NCBI RefSeq assembly: GCF_025766255.1 | Contig: NW_026516763.1 | Span: 105,195-169,194, forward strand | Direction of reading: 5' to 3' | Length of the DNA stretch: 64,000 nt | Source: Zychaea mexicana | Taxonomy: Eukaryota > Mucoromycota > Mucoromycetes > Mucorales > Lichtheimiaceae | In this document: piece by piece, positions 24,553 through 36,345 of the stretch | How positions within the stretch are numbered: the stretch's first letter is position 1 | Layout: every line of letters begins with the position of its first letter | Notes under the pieces: generated by a model | What the model was told of the DNA's origin: nothing | The model's input: the letters and a program-made list of their open reading frames with translations, nothing else | Database searches by the model: none | Translations under genes and position numbers: made by a program

Positions 24553-26754
24553 ATGAGTCCCGGGGTACAATCCATTGCCGACTTGACAACCGAAACAAAC
24601 CCAACATCGGGCGAAATCCCACCACCACTGGTTGGTGCCTCGACCCTTGTCGTTGGCAACTACATGTACGTCTTTGGTGGACGACTGGTCTCGTCCCGTC
24701 AAATGACCAACCACCTCTATGTCCTGAACCTGACGACGTTTGTGTGGAGACGACATACCGCACCACCGGACTCGACACCTGCACCACAACCGCGCTATTT
24801 CCATTCAGCTAATACGTACAAGAACCACATGGTTGTGTTTGGTGGTATGAGCCATGCGACGATGCATCGTTCTCAACAACAACAACAACAACAACAACAA
24901 CAAGGACAACAGGAGTTATGCGCGCTGGACGACGTGTGCCTACTGAACTTGCAGACAATGACATGGACATACCCAGATATCGCACCCAGCATATTCAGTC
25001 CCCAGCCACGCTATGCTCACTTGTCCGTAACGGGCCAGGACAAACTTGTCGTGATGGGCGGTCAGGATATGGCAAACCAGTACATCAAAGAGATCAATGT
25101 GTTGGATCTCAAGACGTTTGTATGGATCCAGGGATGCCCCTTGGAAGGACAGTATGGGGCCTATCGATCTGTTGCATGCAGTCCACGACCCAACGATCCA
25201 TCGCTCAAATCAAACTCGCCCTTTGTTTCGGTCGGAGAAGGAGTAGACGAAGAGAAGAATATCCCCATCTGTGTGTATTCCAACTACAATTTCGCCGACG
25301 TGGCGCGAGACTTGCAGACGTTTTATCCATTGCGAACACCTCAGCTCCGGGACCATTCGGCAGACATGTCGGGTGCATCGTTACCGCCTGGTTTACGGTT
25401 CCCCATGGGTCATTTATTAGGCCATCACATGATCCTGACAGGCACGTATCTCACACCCACCCACAGGTCGTTTCACATCTGGGCCCTGAACCTGACGAAC
25501 TTGGTATGGATGCGGATTGATACGGGCGCAACATTTTCTTCGGGATCTTGGAATCGTGGTGTATTGGGCGACACTGGAGACGATTGTAATGGCACCGATG
25601 TTGGTGGTGATGGCAAGAAGGAAAACAATAGCCACACATTCTACGTACTGGGCCATCGCGACCGAGACTTGTTGGAGGATTATAACCGACGTCAGGTCAA
25701 TTTTGATCACGTTGCAACGGTCGACATGGAAGCGTTTGGCATTTACTTGCATCCACCATCCACTTGCGCGCCCATAGCACAAGAATTAGGTCTGAGCATG
25801 CTCAACGAACCCAGCATGTCTGATATCGAACTCGTTACTTCCGACAACAAATCCATTCCGGCCAACTCGTCCATTCTGTCACAACGATGGCCGTATTTCG
25901 GCAAGCTACTATCCACCTCTTCTTCTTCTTCATCGGCAACAAAAGCAACCAATAACTGCAACAACTATGACGACATTACTTATAATAATAGTAATAATGA
26001 ATACAAGGCACTGGCGTTCCCAGAAAGCTATCCCATAGCACTGGCGTTTTTGCAGTACATTTATACCGACCACCTGATGACCGCACAACAGCACCAACCT
26101 CACATACTATCGCGACTCTTGATCTTGGCAGACATGTACTCGATGCCACGACTCAGTCAACTGGCCACACATGCATTGCATCAGATCTTGACGATATCGA
26201 CTGCCAGCATGGTCTATGAAACAGCCGCCCTCACGTGTCGAACAGCACTGCAGATCCGTGCGCTTCGCGTCATGATCAATGCCAAAAAAATGCTTCAACA
26301 ACAACAATTGATGCAACTCCATCAGGACGAACAATCGTTTTTGTCACCCGAAGAGCAACGACGTCCATCCTATGAACAGCAGCACGGAACAGAACTTCAA
26401 CCCCATCAACGGATGCCAAGTCAGGATTCTTCAGAAGATCCATTTGGTACGGGCCCCAGTTTACGGAGACTGGCAACGAGTAAATCAAGCACAACCCATG
26501 AATTTGCAGCAACAAATAATGCGCCCATTCTTCGCATGTCGAAATCGGGGACCACGTCATCGACCCACACACATCCTCTTGTCACTTCAACCTCCTCCAC
26601 AGCAGCAGCAGCAGCAGCAGCACAGCATCATCACCAGAACCAATACCAGCAACAACATCCCTACAATTTCCGTAAAGGAAGCATCACTGCACTTCATTCA
26701 ACGGCCCCTCCTCCTCCTCCTAAAGAGAGACCCAATATCGGCATTCGCTTTTAA
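24553..26754 (+). CDS. Kelch-repeat / BTB domain protein
   Basis: An intronless 733-residue protein. I take the ATG at 24553; the GTG one codon earlier is not a normal start. The N-terminal half has Kelch-type beta-propeller repeats with GG doublets and W/Y pairs: MYVFGGRLVSSR, HMVVFGGMSHATM, LVVMGGQDMAN, and NHLYVLNLTTFVWRRH. A BTB-like fold starts at about residue 420 (SDIELVTSDNKSIPANSSIL) and runs to a helical, BACK-like stretch (LLILADMYSMPRLSQLATHAL). The tail is Gln/Ser/Thr/Ala-rich with Pro runs near the end. Kelch-BTB proteins act as cullin-3 adaptors or signalling scaffolds (S. pombe Ral2 and animal LZTR1 combine these domains). No specific function can be assigned. A CAA repeat at 24874-24902 codes for polyglutamine inside the propeller. 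Confidence 0.85.
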   Translation: MSPGVQSIADLTTETNPTSGEIPPPLVGASTLVVGNYMYVFGGRLVSSRQMTNHLYVLNLTTFVWRRHTAPPDSTPAPQPRYFHSANTYKNHMVVFGGMSHATMHRSQQQQQQQQQQGQQELCALDDVCLLNLQTMTWTYPDIAPSIFSPQPRYAHLSVTGQDKLVVMGGQDMANQYIKEINVLDLKTFVWIQGCPLEGQYGAYRSVACSPRPNDPSLKSNSPFVSVGEGVDEEKNIPICVYSNYNFADVARDLQTFYPLRTPQLRDHSADMSGASLPPGLRFPMGHLLGHHMILTGTYLTPTHRSFHIWALNLTNLVWMRIDTGATFSSGSWNRGVLGDTGDDCNGTDVGGDGKKENNSHTFYVLGHRDRDLLEDYNRRQVNFDHVATVDMEAFGIYLHPPSTCAPIAQELGLSMLNEPSMSDIELVTSDNKSIPANSSILSQRWPYFGKLLSTSSSSSSATKATNNCNNYDDITYNNSNNEYKALAFPESYPIALAFLQYIYTDHLMTAQQHQPHILSRLLILADMYSMPRLSQLATHALHQILTISTASMVYETAALTCRTALQIRALRVMINAKKMLQQQQLMQLHQDEQSFLSPEEQRRPSYEQQHGTELQPHQRMPSQDSSEDPFGTGPSLRRLATSKSSTTHEFAATNNAPILRMSKSGTTSSTHTHPLVTSTSSTAAAAAAAQHHHQNQYQQQHPYNFRKGSITALHSTAPPPPPKERPNIGIRF

Positions 26755-27555
26755 TCATTATATAAAAAAGAATAATCTTTAGTTATATTTGCTGCAGCTG
26801 CTGTAGTTGTTGTTGCTCTAAAGAAAAGCCGAATAATACATGATACCACTTGAACCATCAAACGGGAATAAGCTATATAACTGGGTGTAACTTTGAATGA
26901 GGCGACATGCAAGGGACTATTTCTGCACTTGGATGTAGCTTCATTGTTTACATCTATAACAATGGCGTGGGTGGGTGGGGGGTCGGAGGCCAAAGATAAA
27001 GGCTGCTTTGCTGTTGTGTAATGCAAATTGTAGTGTTCTTCCACATGTTCTACCATGGAAGGTTTTCCATTTTAGTCACTTTTATTTTTTTGGAAATCAA
27101 GGAGATTCCAGAAGTTCCTGTTTGCTGTGTAATTTTTCAACAATAGCAATGTTGCCTAATAATACGTCGATCCGCAACCATACATGTTCTTGAACAGCCT
27201 TCTTCCATGCATATGTCACCTTGAACAACACGCTAAACGTCTTTTTCTCCACCTCTTTGTGCGTCCCGGATAATGTAATCCATCAAGCAAAGTACGCGTA
27301 ATGGAGAACAGTCGCCAAGTGATATATATATGCGTTTGGACAAAAGGAATGCGTGGATGTTGTTGTCTTTCACGACGTTGACCCATGTTATATTTGTATC
27401 GACGTTGCATGCACAGAGAGCCAGAGATCTCCAATAACCGTAATCTAAGAGGTAGTGTTTATTTGTTCAGACGGATATCGTAATTAGGCTCGACGTGTTC
27501 AAGAAATAAGGTTTTTTGTACGATGGATGTAATGACAAGTCAATAATTTTCACAT
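26755..27555. other. No recognised gene
   Basis: 3' flank of the Kelch-BTB gene and AT-rich sequence. The open minus-strand frame 27056-26751 has no convincing motif. Confidence 0.35.
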
Positions 27556-28090
27556 ATTGAGGTTGAGCAAGACAGGTGGGTCAAGAGGATCATGTCGAAC
27601 GCTAGCATTCATTGAGTGACCTTCACTTATCCTTTCTTTGCTGGCTGATGTTTCTGGCTCGTCACTCTACTAGACTTCTTCAACTTCATCGTCAACATTA
27701 AATAAAGAGAAAAAATTGTTGAGTGAAACACGTGACAATTTGATGGATTGGATGGTATGTATACAGTTGGTTGACCGTTATATTGTCGATCAACATTCTC
27801 AGAGACTATGATACGCAGACCTGGCAACCCTTCTTATTGAACTTATTGCTGTTGCGACAATCGCTGCATCATTCTAAATAGTAACTTTTCATTCATGTAC
27901 AAGATTTGGATGCTGGCGCACGAGCTTAATAGATTGGCGACGCCATGAGGTGGTATTTCGACCTTGACGGTGTGAACTAGCAAAGTGTCCCATTTTCATA
28001 CGCTGACGTGATAATGCGTACGTGACAGCAGGGAACATCACGCAATGATTGATAAAAGCGAAAAGCCTTGATAGTCTCGAAATAATCATC
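27556..28090 (-). pseudogene. Decayed coding-like locus, unidentified
   Basis: Minus-strand stretches have protein-like composition: GHFASSHRQGRNTTSWRRQS, SIKLVRQHPNLVHE (28089-27889), then GLRIIVSENVDRQYNGQPTV (27827 on) and SASKERISEGHSMNASVRHD, ending LLNLNM before TGA near 27560. Stops and shifts separate them and no intron set joins them convincingly. No family is recognised. Confidence 0.25.
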
Positions 28091-28576
28091 TAACGTTGAT
28101 CACAATACTGAAGTGTGCAAGTGATTGGCTTGCTGTTCACGATGAGAACGACAGTATTCAGCCTCATTAGTCGCTATATCAGTAAGATTGCAGTAATCAG
28201 CAGATAATCGATAGACACTATACATATATGCAATGACATGATGCACCTCTATAATTCCTTAAGTCAATGCTTAGTAACCTGAGGTACGGGAAAACAGTTG
28301 GCTGCTGCATATAATCGAGAGCAAGGTTACATTTGACTGGGGCGAGGTCAATTTGAGAATGTTGCTTCATACCCACGCACTAGACTAAATATATGGCACA
28401 ATCATATTGGCAAGTCGCGGCGGCTTCGTGTATATATCATATTCACTTGCTGAAAAGCATTTTGTATCCTTAGTATACACCATACAAAATTGACACAGCA
28501 CACATCTCCCCTCTCGTTCTCTAAGAGGTACATAATTTACACAGAGTAATATGTACACGTATTATTATTATTATTA
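28091..28576. other. No recognised gene; ATT microsatellite at its end
   Basis: AT-rich. A short ATT repeat (about 28559-28580) overlaps the 3' end of the RPC53 gene. Confidence 0.4.
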
Positions 28577-30451
28577 TTATTTTTCTGCGTCTTGAAGCAG
28601 TGCATCCATGTCTGGCATGCACACAAACTTTTGTACAATATGGCCCAGTTCGATGATCTTTTTCTTATCATCACTCTCTGTATCAACCACCATGACATCT
28701 TCCAGAAACGTCGAGCGCATGCCTTGATGAATATCCAATAGCACATCGCCGACCTTGAGTTTCATCTTGCCGCTCTTGTAGACAACCAATGATCCGATCT
28801 GACCTTCGGGCATCTCGCTCAAGTCAAGCGATGCCATCGCTTCTTCGAGAGTGGGTATCTTTGCAGCAGGCGGTAAGTTCTTTGCAGCAGCAGCAGCAGC
28901 AGCAGCAGTTGCTTTTCCAGCTGATGATGCGCCACCACCTTCGGTCTTGACTTTAGCGTCTTTCATATCCACATCTGCTCCGGCTTCTTTCTTTACTTTT
29001 TCCTCTTCATTTTCGCCTCCTTCTTTGTCCTCCTCGGCGTCTTCTTCGTCCTTGGGTTCTTCAAACTTGGGCATAATCGATGGTAGTTGGAAGAATAACA
29101 GTTCATCGTCTGCAACGGATACCACTTGACGCTTCTCATTGACACCAAAGACGTTTTGTGCAGGTGCGTCATCGTCCATAAATAATTGTCGTCGAGATAA
29201 TGTGCTGGTTTCCTCTTCTTCTTCGTCTTCGTCTGCCTTTTCGTCCAAATCCATCTCGTCGTCGGATGTTGGTTCCTTTTTCACTGTGGCGAAATAATAT
29301 TCATACGGTATATCAGTATACTACGCACGCGCATATCTCACACATCAAGATATACCGTTTAATCCTCCTTTCTCAGATATAACTGCTTACCAGGATCCTT
29401 TTTGATAGTAGCACTTGAAGCAGGCTTTTTGGACTTGACATCCAGCCAAGGAATTTTGTTTCGTCTGGTAGACATATCCGATGGATCCAACTCGCCTGCT
29501 GTACGTGGAATGTGTTGAAATACGACGGGCACCGTGCCATCGCCACCGTCTGCAAACATATTAACCATGTCTGATCCCTCACTGCTCTCTTCATATCTTG
29601 ATCCAGATGCGTCACCACCATGCGTAAATCCACCGCCACCACTACCATATTGACGTGCTCGTGATGCTAATTACAAAAAAAAATATTTGGTTGGTTACAA
29701 TAGGTATTATCGTAGGCTTCCGGTATTGCTGATAAGGGAAAATACTTACACATAGCGGATGGGCCCAGTGAAAAGATACCCGATGCTGTAGCTTGTGCGG
29801 CAACATCCACACGACCGCCTCGTCCACCGCCACGACCACCACGGCCTCCTCTACCACCTCGGCCTCGTCCACGGCCTCTATCTCCTTCACCCTTGAGCTT
29901 TTCATCAATCGCTGAAGTCGTTCTGTTTAAGAGCAAAAGTGCTATTTAGCATTTCTGGCTTATGCTCTCATGTATGTGTCTCTCTCTTCCTGGCAAAGAT
30001 ACTTTACACTACTTTTTTGTTTCGTTGCGCAGGAATTGTTGGTTTGAATTTCATCTATGTAAGCGTACCGAAGGTCAAAAAGCTATTGTATGCGTAGCGC
30101 GCGCCACTGCCATTTCTTGTTATTACTACTTCTCACCTTGCCCGCACTACCACGCGTTCGTTGACCGTCATGAACACTTGGTAACCGTCCTCTTTGTGAA
30201 TTTTCAGTTCTCATATGACCAATGGGTTTACTGCTTGAACTAGCATCGCTTGTGACAGTTGCTGGGCTGTCAGCTGTAGTGGCACGATCGCTCGATTCGC
30301 CGCCATCGCCACCACCGGCAGCAGCAGCAGCAGCAGCAGAGGATCGACCTCCTCGAGCAGCCGGAGCTCTGCCACCACGTCCTCGTACTCGTGGTGCAAA
30401 TCGTCGTGTTTGTTTTGAAACAGAAGGTGCGGTGGGATTATCGTCAGCCAT
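28577..30451 (-). CDS. RPC53: RNA polymerase III subunit RPC4/RPC53
   Basis: Subunit of the TFIIF-like RPC53-RPC37 heterodimer of RNA polymerase III, involved in termination and reinitiation. Multi-exon on the minus strand with the start at 30451 (MADDNPTAPSVSKQ). The N-terminal half is disordered with an RGRG/GGRGG-rich basic tract (29890-29800) and polyalanine. The middle has FQHIPRTAGELDPSDMSTR and NKIPWLDVKSKKPA. The C-terminal RPC4 domain is clear: LLFFQLPSIMPKFEEPK, IGSLVVYKSGKMKLKVGDVL, LDIHQGMRSTFLEDVMVVD and ELGHIVQKFVCMPDMDALL. An acidic/Lys-rich insert and Ala run precede it (29030-28870). The first intron begins near 30136; its acceptor near 29924 is not fully resolved in phase. 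Gene identity is well supported; exact exon 1-2 joining is not. Confidence 0.9.
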
Positions 30452-30964
30452 TCCTGCGATCTAGAGTTGTGGTTTTTTTTTATTGTATGCGGAAGTGGTA
30501 AAAAAAAGTTTGACGCCCCCCAAGGGCAAGCAAGGCAAACAAAAATTTCCATAAGCTCAGCTTTCCCGATCAAGTGAATAATTGAGCAAAGAGATTTATT
30601 TTGAACGCACAGTTTATGTATTGTAGCAATCTTTTCAAATTTGACTATGGATGCTATGTACAGCTTTAGGTAGTGACGGGTAAGATGTTTGAATAGAAAA
30701 ACCAGGGAATTGCAAGTTGAAATGGAGGTTAATATGTACAGAATAGCATAAGATGTAGGTTGAGAGAAAAGATAGAAACAGGTTTTGACGCAGTTAGAGA
30801 TACTTATTGACTCAAATGGTTAGCTGTTTTACGTATGTAGAGCGTAGTAGTTGGCAATGTTGTTGTTGTTGTTGTTGTTGGAGATGGTAGTGTGTGCAAG
30901 CGGATATACATGTGGTTGTGCTGATAATTCATATCAATAACTGAATCTTCATGATCGTTACATT
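30452..30964. other. Intergenic, between two minus-strand genes; GTT microsatellite
   Basis: Holds the likely promoter of RPC53 and the 3' end of the next gene upstream. A (GTT)n run lies at about 30858-30881. No gene is seen. Confidence 0.45.
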
Positions 30965-32269
30965 CTATTTCACCGACCTTCCACGACGTTTCGAGGTTGC
31001 AGATGAGCTACCCGAGGCGGCGACCGTGATGGTAGAAGACGAAGATGGAGGTGATAATGGTGGCGGCGTCAAATAGATGTTTTTCTTGGTCTTTCGTACA
31101 GGGTATCGTCGTCGTCCTACCGCTGGTGCTGCTGCTGATGCTGATGCTGCTGCTGCTGGTGCTGGATTACTGCCTTTCCGCGGACGTAATCGACTGGGCC
31201 AATCCTCCTTTTTCTGCGTTTGTAAATCATTGTTTTGTTGCGCCATTTGATCCCGAGGTGGTGATGATGTGTGCTTCTTTTCTTTGCGGTTGTCATTTCC
31301 ATTGTGTCGCACGGCTTTATCTTTGCTAGTAGTTTCAATTTCAGTTGTCGCTGTTGCTGCTACTGCTGCAGTTGTAGGTGGAGGGGATGGCGATGCAGAG
31401 TTTTGTTTTCCTGGCTTTTTCTGCTTCTTGACATTGTGCACGGGCGGTGATGTTTTGATGGTGATTGAAATATCAGTATCATTCTTACAGTCTTCACGAA
31501 TGTAGTTGGCACAATAATCACTGTCGCAAGAAAATCTCTTCTTAGATGACGATGATGAGGTTGATGAAGAGGGAGATGAGGGAGCAAGTTCCGAAGCTGA
31601 TGATGCGCCAAGCGTCAAAGGGGATGGTGGCATTGCCAGACTCATACCAAAACAATCGCTGCTCCTATCAAACAATGTGCCACTCAAGTCGTCGTTGTCG
31701 TCGTACTCGTCTTCATCGTCAAATGTCGTAAACTCATTACCAACATCAAGAAGACTGTCGCCGTCCAGTTGCTCCTGTGCTCGGGCCAGTCGCTATAAAA
31801 ATTATAAAGGTGTCAGTTGATCGTATGCGGTTTTCGACATTCTGATCTTCTGGAAAACTCACCGATATGAAGGTAACAGAGGGTCTAACGTAAAAAAGAT
31901 AGAATCATGCGTTAATGCTCGGTATATAATTCTTCCTCAGTCTCACCGCCAAAAGCAACACACACCCCTCCGCCCAACTGCCACTTGCGTCATAATATTG
32001 AGAATCAACGAGTATGTGTACGTACCTGCGCAAATTGGCTACCCTAGAATGTGCAAGTTTGAAGAAAAAGGTCAACATTCGTACCTCTAATCGTCGCATT
32101 TTAAAAGAGAAGCTCTTGATAAATTAAAAAAGACAATACTTTCTTACTTTCTATATCTATCGGCAGATGGCGGCGGCGGTGGTGATTCTGGAATGGGCCA
32201 GGGATCGTCATAGTAGTACTCGTCTTTTCCCTCGTGCTCAACGTGTTGTTGATGTTCGTGTTTGGTCAT
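30965..32269 (-). CDS. Serine-rich basic protein, lineage-specific, unknown function
   Basis: Not a family I recognise. A spliced frame can be built on the minus strand. Exon 1 begins at 32269 (MTKHEHQQHVEHEGKDEYYY, then DDPWPIPESPPPPPSADRYR). The next exon continues NFSFKMRRLEVRMLTFFFKL and AHSRVANLR. A 22-nt exon (about 31882-31861) joins as RPSVTFIS and leads to RLARAQEQLDGDSLLDVG, an acidic stretch (FDDEDEYDDNDDL), then a long Ser/Pro-rich basic region. The C-terminus has RRRYPVRKTKKNIYLT and ends SKRRGRSVK. Phases close across all joins. Composition suggests a nuclear, largely disordered protein (inference). PSVTFISRLARAQEQL is the best candidate for a conserved core. Confidence 0.6.
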
Positions 32270-32689
32270 TTCAACTCTTTTTTTTTAAGAAAGAAAGCGA
32301 TGCATGCAAATTAAAAAAAAAACGCGTGGGTAAATTAAGAGAGAATTCGGTTTGGGCGCGTATGCCCTTTGAGAAGATGAAAAGAAAAGGTTTGATTTTC
32401 CCTGTGTGGAATTGGGCTCAAGTGAAAAAGTGGAAAAAGAGGAAAGAGAAAGAGAGAACCGAGTCTTGAACTTGAGCATAGAATTTCATTTCCCCACCCC
32501 CTCACCCACTCACCTTTTTTTCCTTATTCGTTTCCCCGCCTTGCCCCCCAGGGACCATGTGCTTCATTGTTCTATGCTGATATTAAAGATTAGAGTGGCA
32601 TAAATCGTATGCACTGAGTTTTCAAGTACTTCAACTTTTACTGTCAGGTTGTACGAAAAATGTATTCGCCCTGAAGGAGAATCAATTCT
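32270..32689. other. Intergenic between the Ser-rich gene and the transposase remnant
   Basis: Purine-rich on the plus strand (32400-32460) and pyrimidine-rich after (32490-32560). It probably includes the promoter of the minus-strand gene and the left edge of the mobile element, but I could not find terminal inverted repeats. Confidence 0.35.
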
Positions 32690-33780
32690 TGTTTGAAAAC
32701 GGGAATCGATCTGTCGTCGACGAGTATGGCAGACCTGAACCAATGGATTATATTGTTGATGAGGAACAGTGTCGTCTTGAAACATTGAGCTCTCATACAC
32801 AATATTTAGCTCAACTGCCTCTAGAGAGCGAGAAAAGGAGGCAAAGCCTAATGGCGATGCCATTATGAGGTAAACTTCATGGAAGCGAAATTATACACGC
32901 TATTCTGATCAGGACAAAGTGAGGTTCTTCAAGCTGTTGCTTGAGAGGTGTTTTGAGTGCGGCCGCTGCTGCAAAACAACTTGGGATTCATGTTCGAACA
33001 GCACAAAAATGGGCTGCGCAATACGAGAAAGATCCTGACAGTATCTCTGAGAAACGGAGAAAGACTGGCCGTTCACGTATTCTCCATGACGAACACAAAA
33101 ACGCTATTCTCGAGCGCATTGATGAGAATCCTTCCATCATCCTAGACAAAGTAATGAAGAAGTTGAAGCAAATGTTTACCGAATTAAAAAGTATCTTAAA
33201 CTACATTGTTCGATTTTGTAGAACAACATTGCAATTTATCTTTCAAAAAAGCCCGGCTTCAACCCATTGACCGGAATAGCAAAGAAAACATTCAAGAGCG
33301 CTTGGATTGGGTTCATGAATGGGGAAAAACAGACTTGGATTCTACGAGAAACCGTGTCTTTCTTGACGAATCTGCTTTCCATATTAATTTGAAACGTAGT
33401 ATGGCTTGGTCAAAGAAAGGTGCACCGGCAGTGGTCACAGTTCCCAAAACACGAGCGACAACAACAACCATATTGGGCGCCAATACTGCTGAAGGTCTAA
33501 TCAAATGCAGCCTTAGACTTCCTTAGCCTTCATCTAATAAAAAGAGAAAGCGGGGAGATGGTGTTGGGCAAATGAGCGAAGGAACGGTTACGGGACACTA
33601 TATCAGCTTTCTAAAAGCTACAATGGATGAAATGGACCGGTTTCCGCACATGAAAGGTCACTTCCTCGTGATGGATAATGCGCTTATTTGCCTTTATAAT
33701 CTCCTGAGCTCAATCCATTCTGGTCAGTGGTCAAAAAAGCAAAGTGAAGCCCAATAAATTTTTCGAGAAGGGAAACTTTG
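32690..33780 (+). mobile_element. Decayed Tc1/mariner (IS630)-type transposase
   Basis: A DDE transposase remnant. It opens with SVVDEYGRPEPMDYIVDEEQ (32695 on) and reaches a stop. It resumes with YSDQDKVRFFKLLLER, then a helix-turn-helix AAAAAKQLGIHVRTAQKW (32960-33010), the linker EKRRKTGRSRILHDEHK and, after a shift near 33200, FVEQHCNLSFKKARLQP. The first catalytic Asp is in VFLDESAFHINL (33355-33395), the second in FLVMDNAL (33664-33690). The third acidic residue sits in SPELNP (about 33701), now frameshifted and closer than normal, because the stretch after DNAL and the usual IEQ before FWSVVK are missing. At least three disruptions make it inactive. No flanking TA/TIR could be confirmed. 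Confidence 0.85.
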
Positions 33781-34804
33781 ATGACCCGGATCAACAAAGC
33801 TTCCAATAGCTTGAAACTAAGTGATTTTAAAGGGATTGTTAGACATTCTCATAAATGCTTCGACAAATGTCGTAATGGGCAAGCGCTTTGAAGAAGTGTT
33901 TATTTTACAGACAAAGGCGTTCGTGAACAACAACAACAAACTAAATTGTGACCCTTCCCACAGCAAATGTGACCCCTTCTCAAGGGTCCTTTCCCCACTT
34001 TTATCTCCATGACAGCAACGGAATACAACTGTGATTCTTGCGAAAAAAAAATTGCTAATGACGATAGCCTGAAAACTCATAAACGGGATTTCCACATTAA
34101 CAAAGTATTCGTGGGGCAAAGTAAGGCATATGTTTTGCATGTTTTGCTTGCAACTTGCCTTTTTTTTTTTTTTTGATAGATTAGTATTCCGCATTTGTCA
34201 TGCGCACCGTCTCTCGAACAGTTTGAAAGACCCTGCGCACGACAGAAATGTGATGATATATAGCGAGTAACTTGCATGTTAACATACCGTGTATCCAAAT
34301 GGCAAGCAAACAACTTTGTGCCAACATAAGTACTATAATATAGTGAAGCACAAGCGAGACGATTTCTTAGTCAGCACAAAAAGACGTAGCTAAGACTACA
34401 GAAAAGTGGGTAGACGGTGCAACAAGTGTTTTCACCATTTTAATATCAATGACGATGGTATTGGCTGCAAAGATATATCCTGGCTGTCATGTGATTCTAT
34501 TCAATTGAAATCTTTGACGGTCAGTGTGATATTCGACGTATATATAATGGAATGATGATAATAATGTGTCAGCCAAATAATTGGATATTTGGAGGGCGAA
34601 AAACAAAACATGTAGTAAGAAACAAGGGATCAGGTAAATAGGTGTTTAAATGATTATAAAGAACAATTACATCCGGAGACAAGGCAAGAGCTTAAATATG
34701 AGACCAGAAGAACATAAATCGTCGAGTACGTTGAGGTAAATGACATTTGACACAAAAAAGTGCAGAGCTGCTTAAAGGATTATGGTTCGTGTTGCTTTTT
34801 ATAC
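33781..34804. other. No recognised gene
   Basis: AT-rich sequence with short frames only. It may contain the right end of the mariner-like element. Two near-copies of TGTGACCCCTTC-like sequence at 33947 and 33968 are the only local repeat. Confidence 0.35.
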
Positions 34805-36345
34805 TCATTCATCACTGCTTTCGCTTTCATCCGAATCCATGGTGGGGTTGACGGCACTACCGAATTTAGCACTCTTTTTCATAAATTCCAATGCTTCGTC
34901 GTAAGAAACATTCTTATCTTCTTGGTTAAGTCGTGCGGCCGTCTCCCGAACAAGAATTTGCTGGACAAACTGAAGTGGTGGCATCGGGGCTGTATTTGCT
35001 GCTGTCAGGTGGTTCGACTTTGAATAGTTCTTTCGTCAAACAATCCATGATGATTTGCATTCCACGGGGCCCATAATAACCAGGCTGTTTTAAACAATCA
35101 TTTAATAATTTATTTTTCTGAGTGATAACTTTTGTATTTACCAAAGATTTTTCAGCCCTTGCCATTCGTGCGAATACGGATCGTGCAACTCTTCGGCTAT
35201 GTTGGCTGTAAAATTCGGTTTCCATCGATTTGGATCTGTTTTTGGTTATACCGACTATGATATCTTGCATTAACCGGTACATGATTCATGACACGCAAAG
35301 GCAAGGTCGCAAAATCGATATGAGCTGAGTAACCTTGGGCGATTCCTTCTGGTCTGATCAACATTTCTTTCCTATGAACGCTGCAGAAGTTGTATTGCTC
35401 AAAAAAGCGAACTGGTTTGGGTTTCAAGCTGTGCTTCATCGAAGCGGCGGCGACGAGACGTTGAGAGTCCTTTTATGCGGCGTTCTTCTTGTTTCTTATG
35501 CTTCTCTTCTTTTTGGGTATATTCATCGTACTGCTCCTGTACAGCAGGAGGTAGCGGTGAAGGCAGACGCGTCAGACAATGGGGACATACTATTGCACCG
35601 TGATCTAGATAGTATAACAAATGTGTCCAGAATTACTAGAATACAAAGATACAAAGCGGCATGTTATAGGTACCATGATGATCGCCTCCGATATCACTAT
35701 CGCAGTCAGACTCATCCAAAATCAGAATGGGCGACGCTTGTCTTCTTTTTTCGAGGCTACTTGCTGTTGAATCCTGATCCACTGCTTTCTTGATATGCAG
35801 GTACCTCCAAAACGTTTTTTGATCGTGACCTGGGTTGATCTCGTTCCATAGCTGCTTATGTCGCTGTGATATCGGGGACCATTGCATTTTAACAGATGAT
35901 CGCAGCAAGACCGGCTCCCAATGGTTCCCATTCACGAAATGCATAAACGACGAACGGCAAGAGACTATATCGTTTGCCCGAAGGTACAGAGTGTGGCAAT
36001 GTCAGCGACGGCGGATGATTTTTCGTCCATGGACCAGACGTATAGCAAGCAATTGGCCGCTCCAACGCATTGGCTGCCACCTGCATATTCACGCTTCCGT
36101 CAAACCAATATTCCCTGGGACAGTCGGCCTCAGGATCACCAAAGGCGACACCATAAGACATCTTTTTTGACCAGTTTTTCATATTCCGAAGTTGAGGACT
36201 TTGTCCCTCCATGTGCCGACTTACCGTTTTTTCTTATATCTGGTGACTACTTGAATTTTCAAGTCTTGCAGCGGCATGACGATCAGCGTCATTGTACCAC
36301 CCACCCCACCTTTTGGTATGAAGCAGCGAGCGGTTACGGTTACGG
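34805..36345 (-). pseudogene. OTU-like domain plus RTC4 domain protein, decayed
   Basis: Two domain remnants lie in order on the minus strand. Upstream, 36345-35640: NDADRHAAARLENSS, REYWFDGSVNMQVAANALER, PIACYTSG and, after a shift near 35930, HFVNGNHWEPVLL, which resembles OTU-like protease folds seen in multicopy Mucorales genes. Downstream: HGAIVCPHCLTRLPSPLP, FFEQYNFCSVHRKEM, PEGIAQGYSAHIDFATLPLR, RLMQDIIVG, PGYYGPRGMQIIMDCLTKEL and a C-terminus ending DESESSDE at 34805, matching the RTC4 domain. Frames change near 35930, 35425, 35280 and 35010. The break at 35150-35095 could be a 54-nt intron. OTU naming is tentative; RTC4 is firmer. Confidence 0.6.

Noticed and set aside
26751..27056. 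Ankyrin-like NSPLHVASFK on the minus strand
   Set aside because: Only one partial repeat, no neighbouring repeats and no start or splice support.
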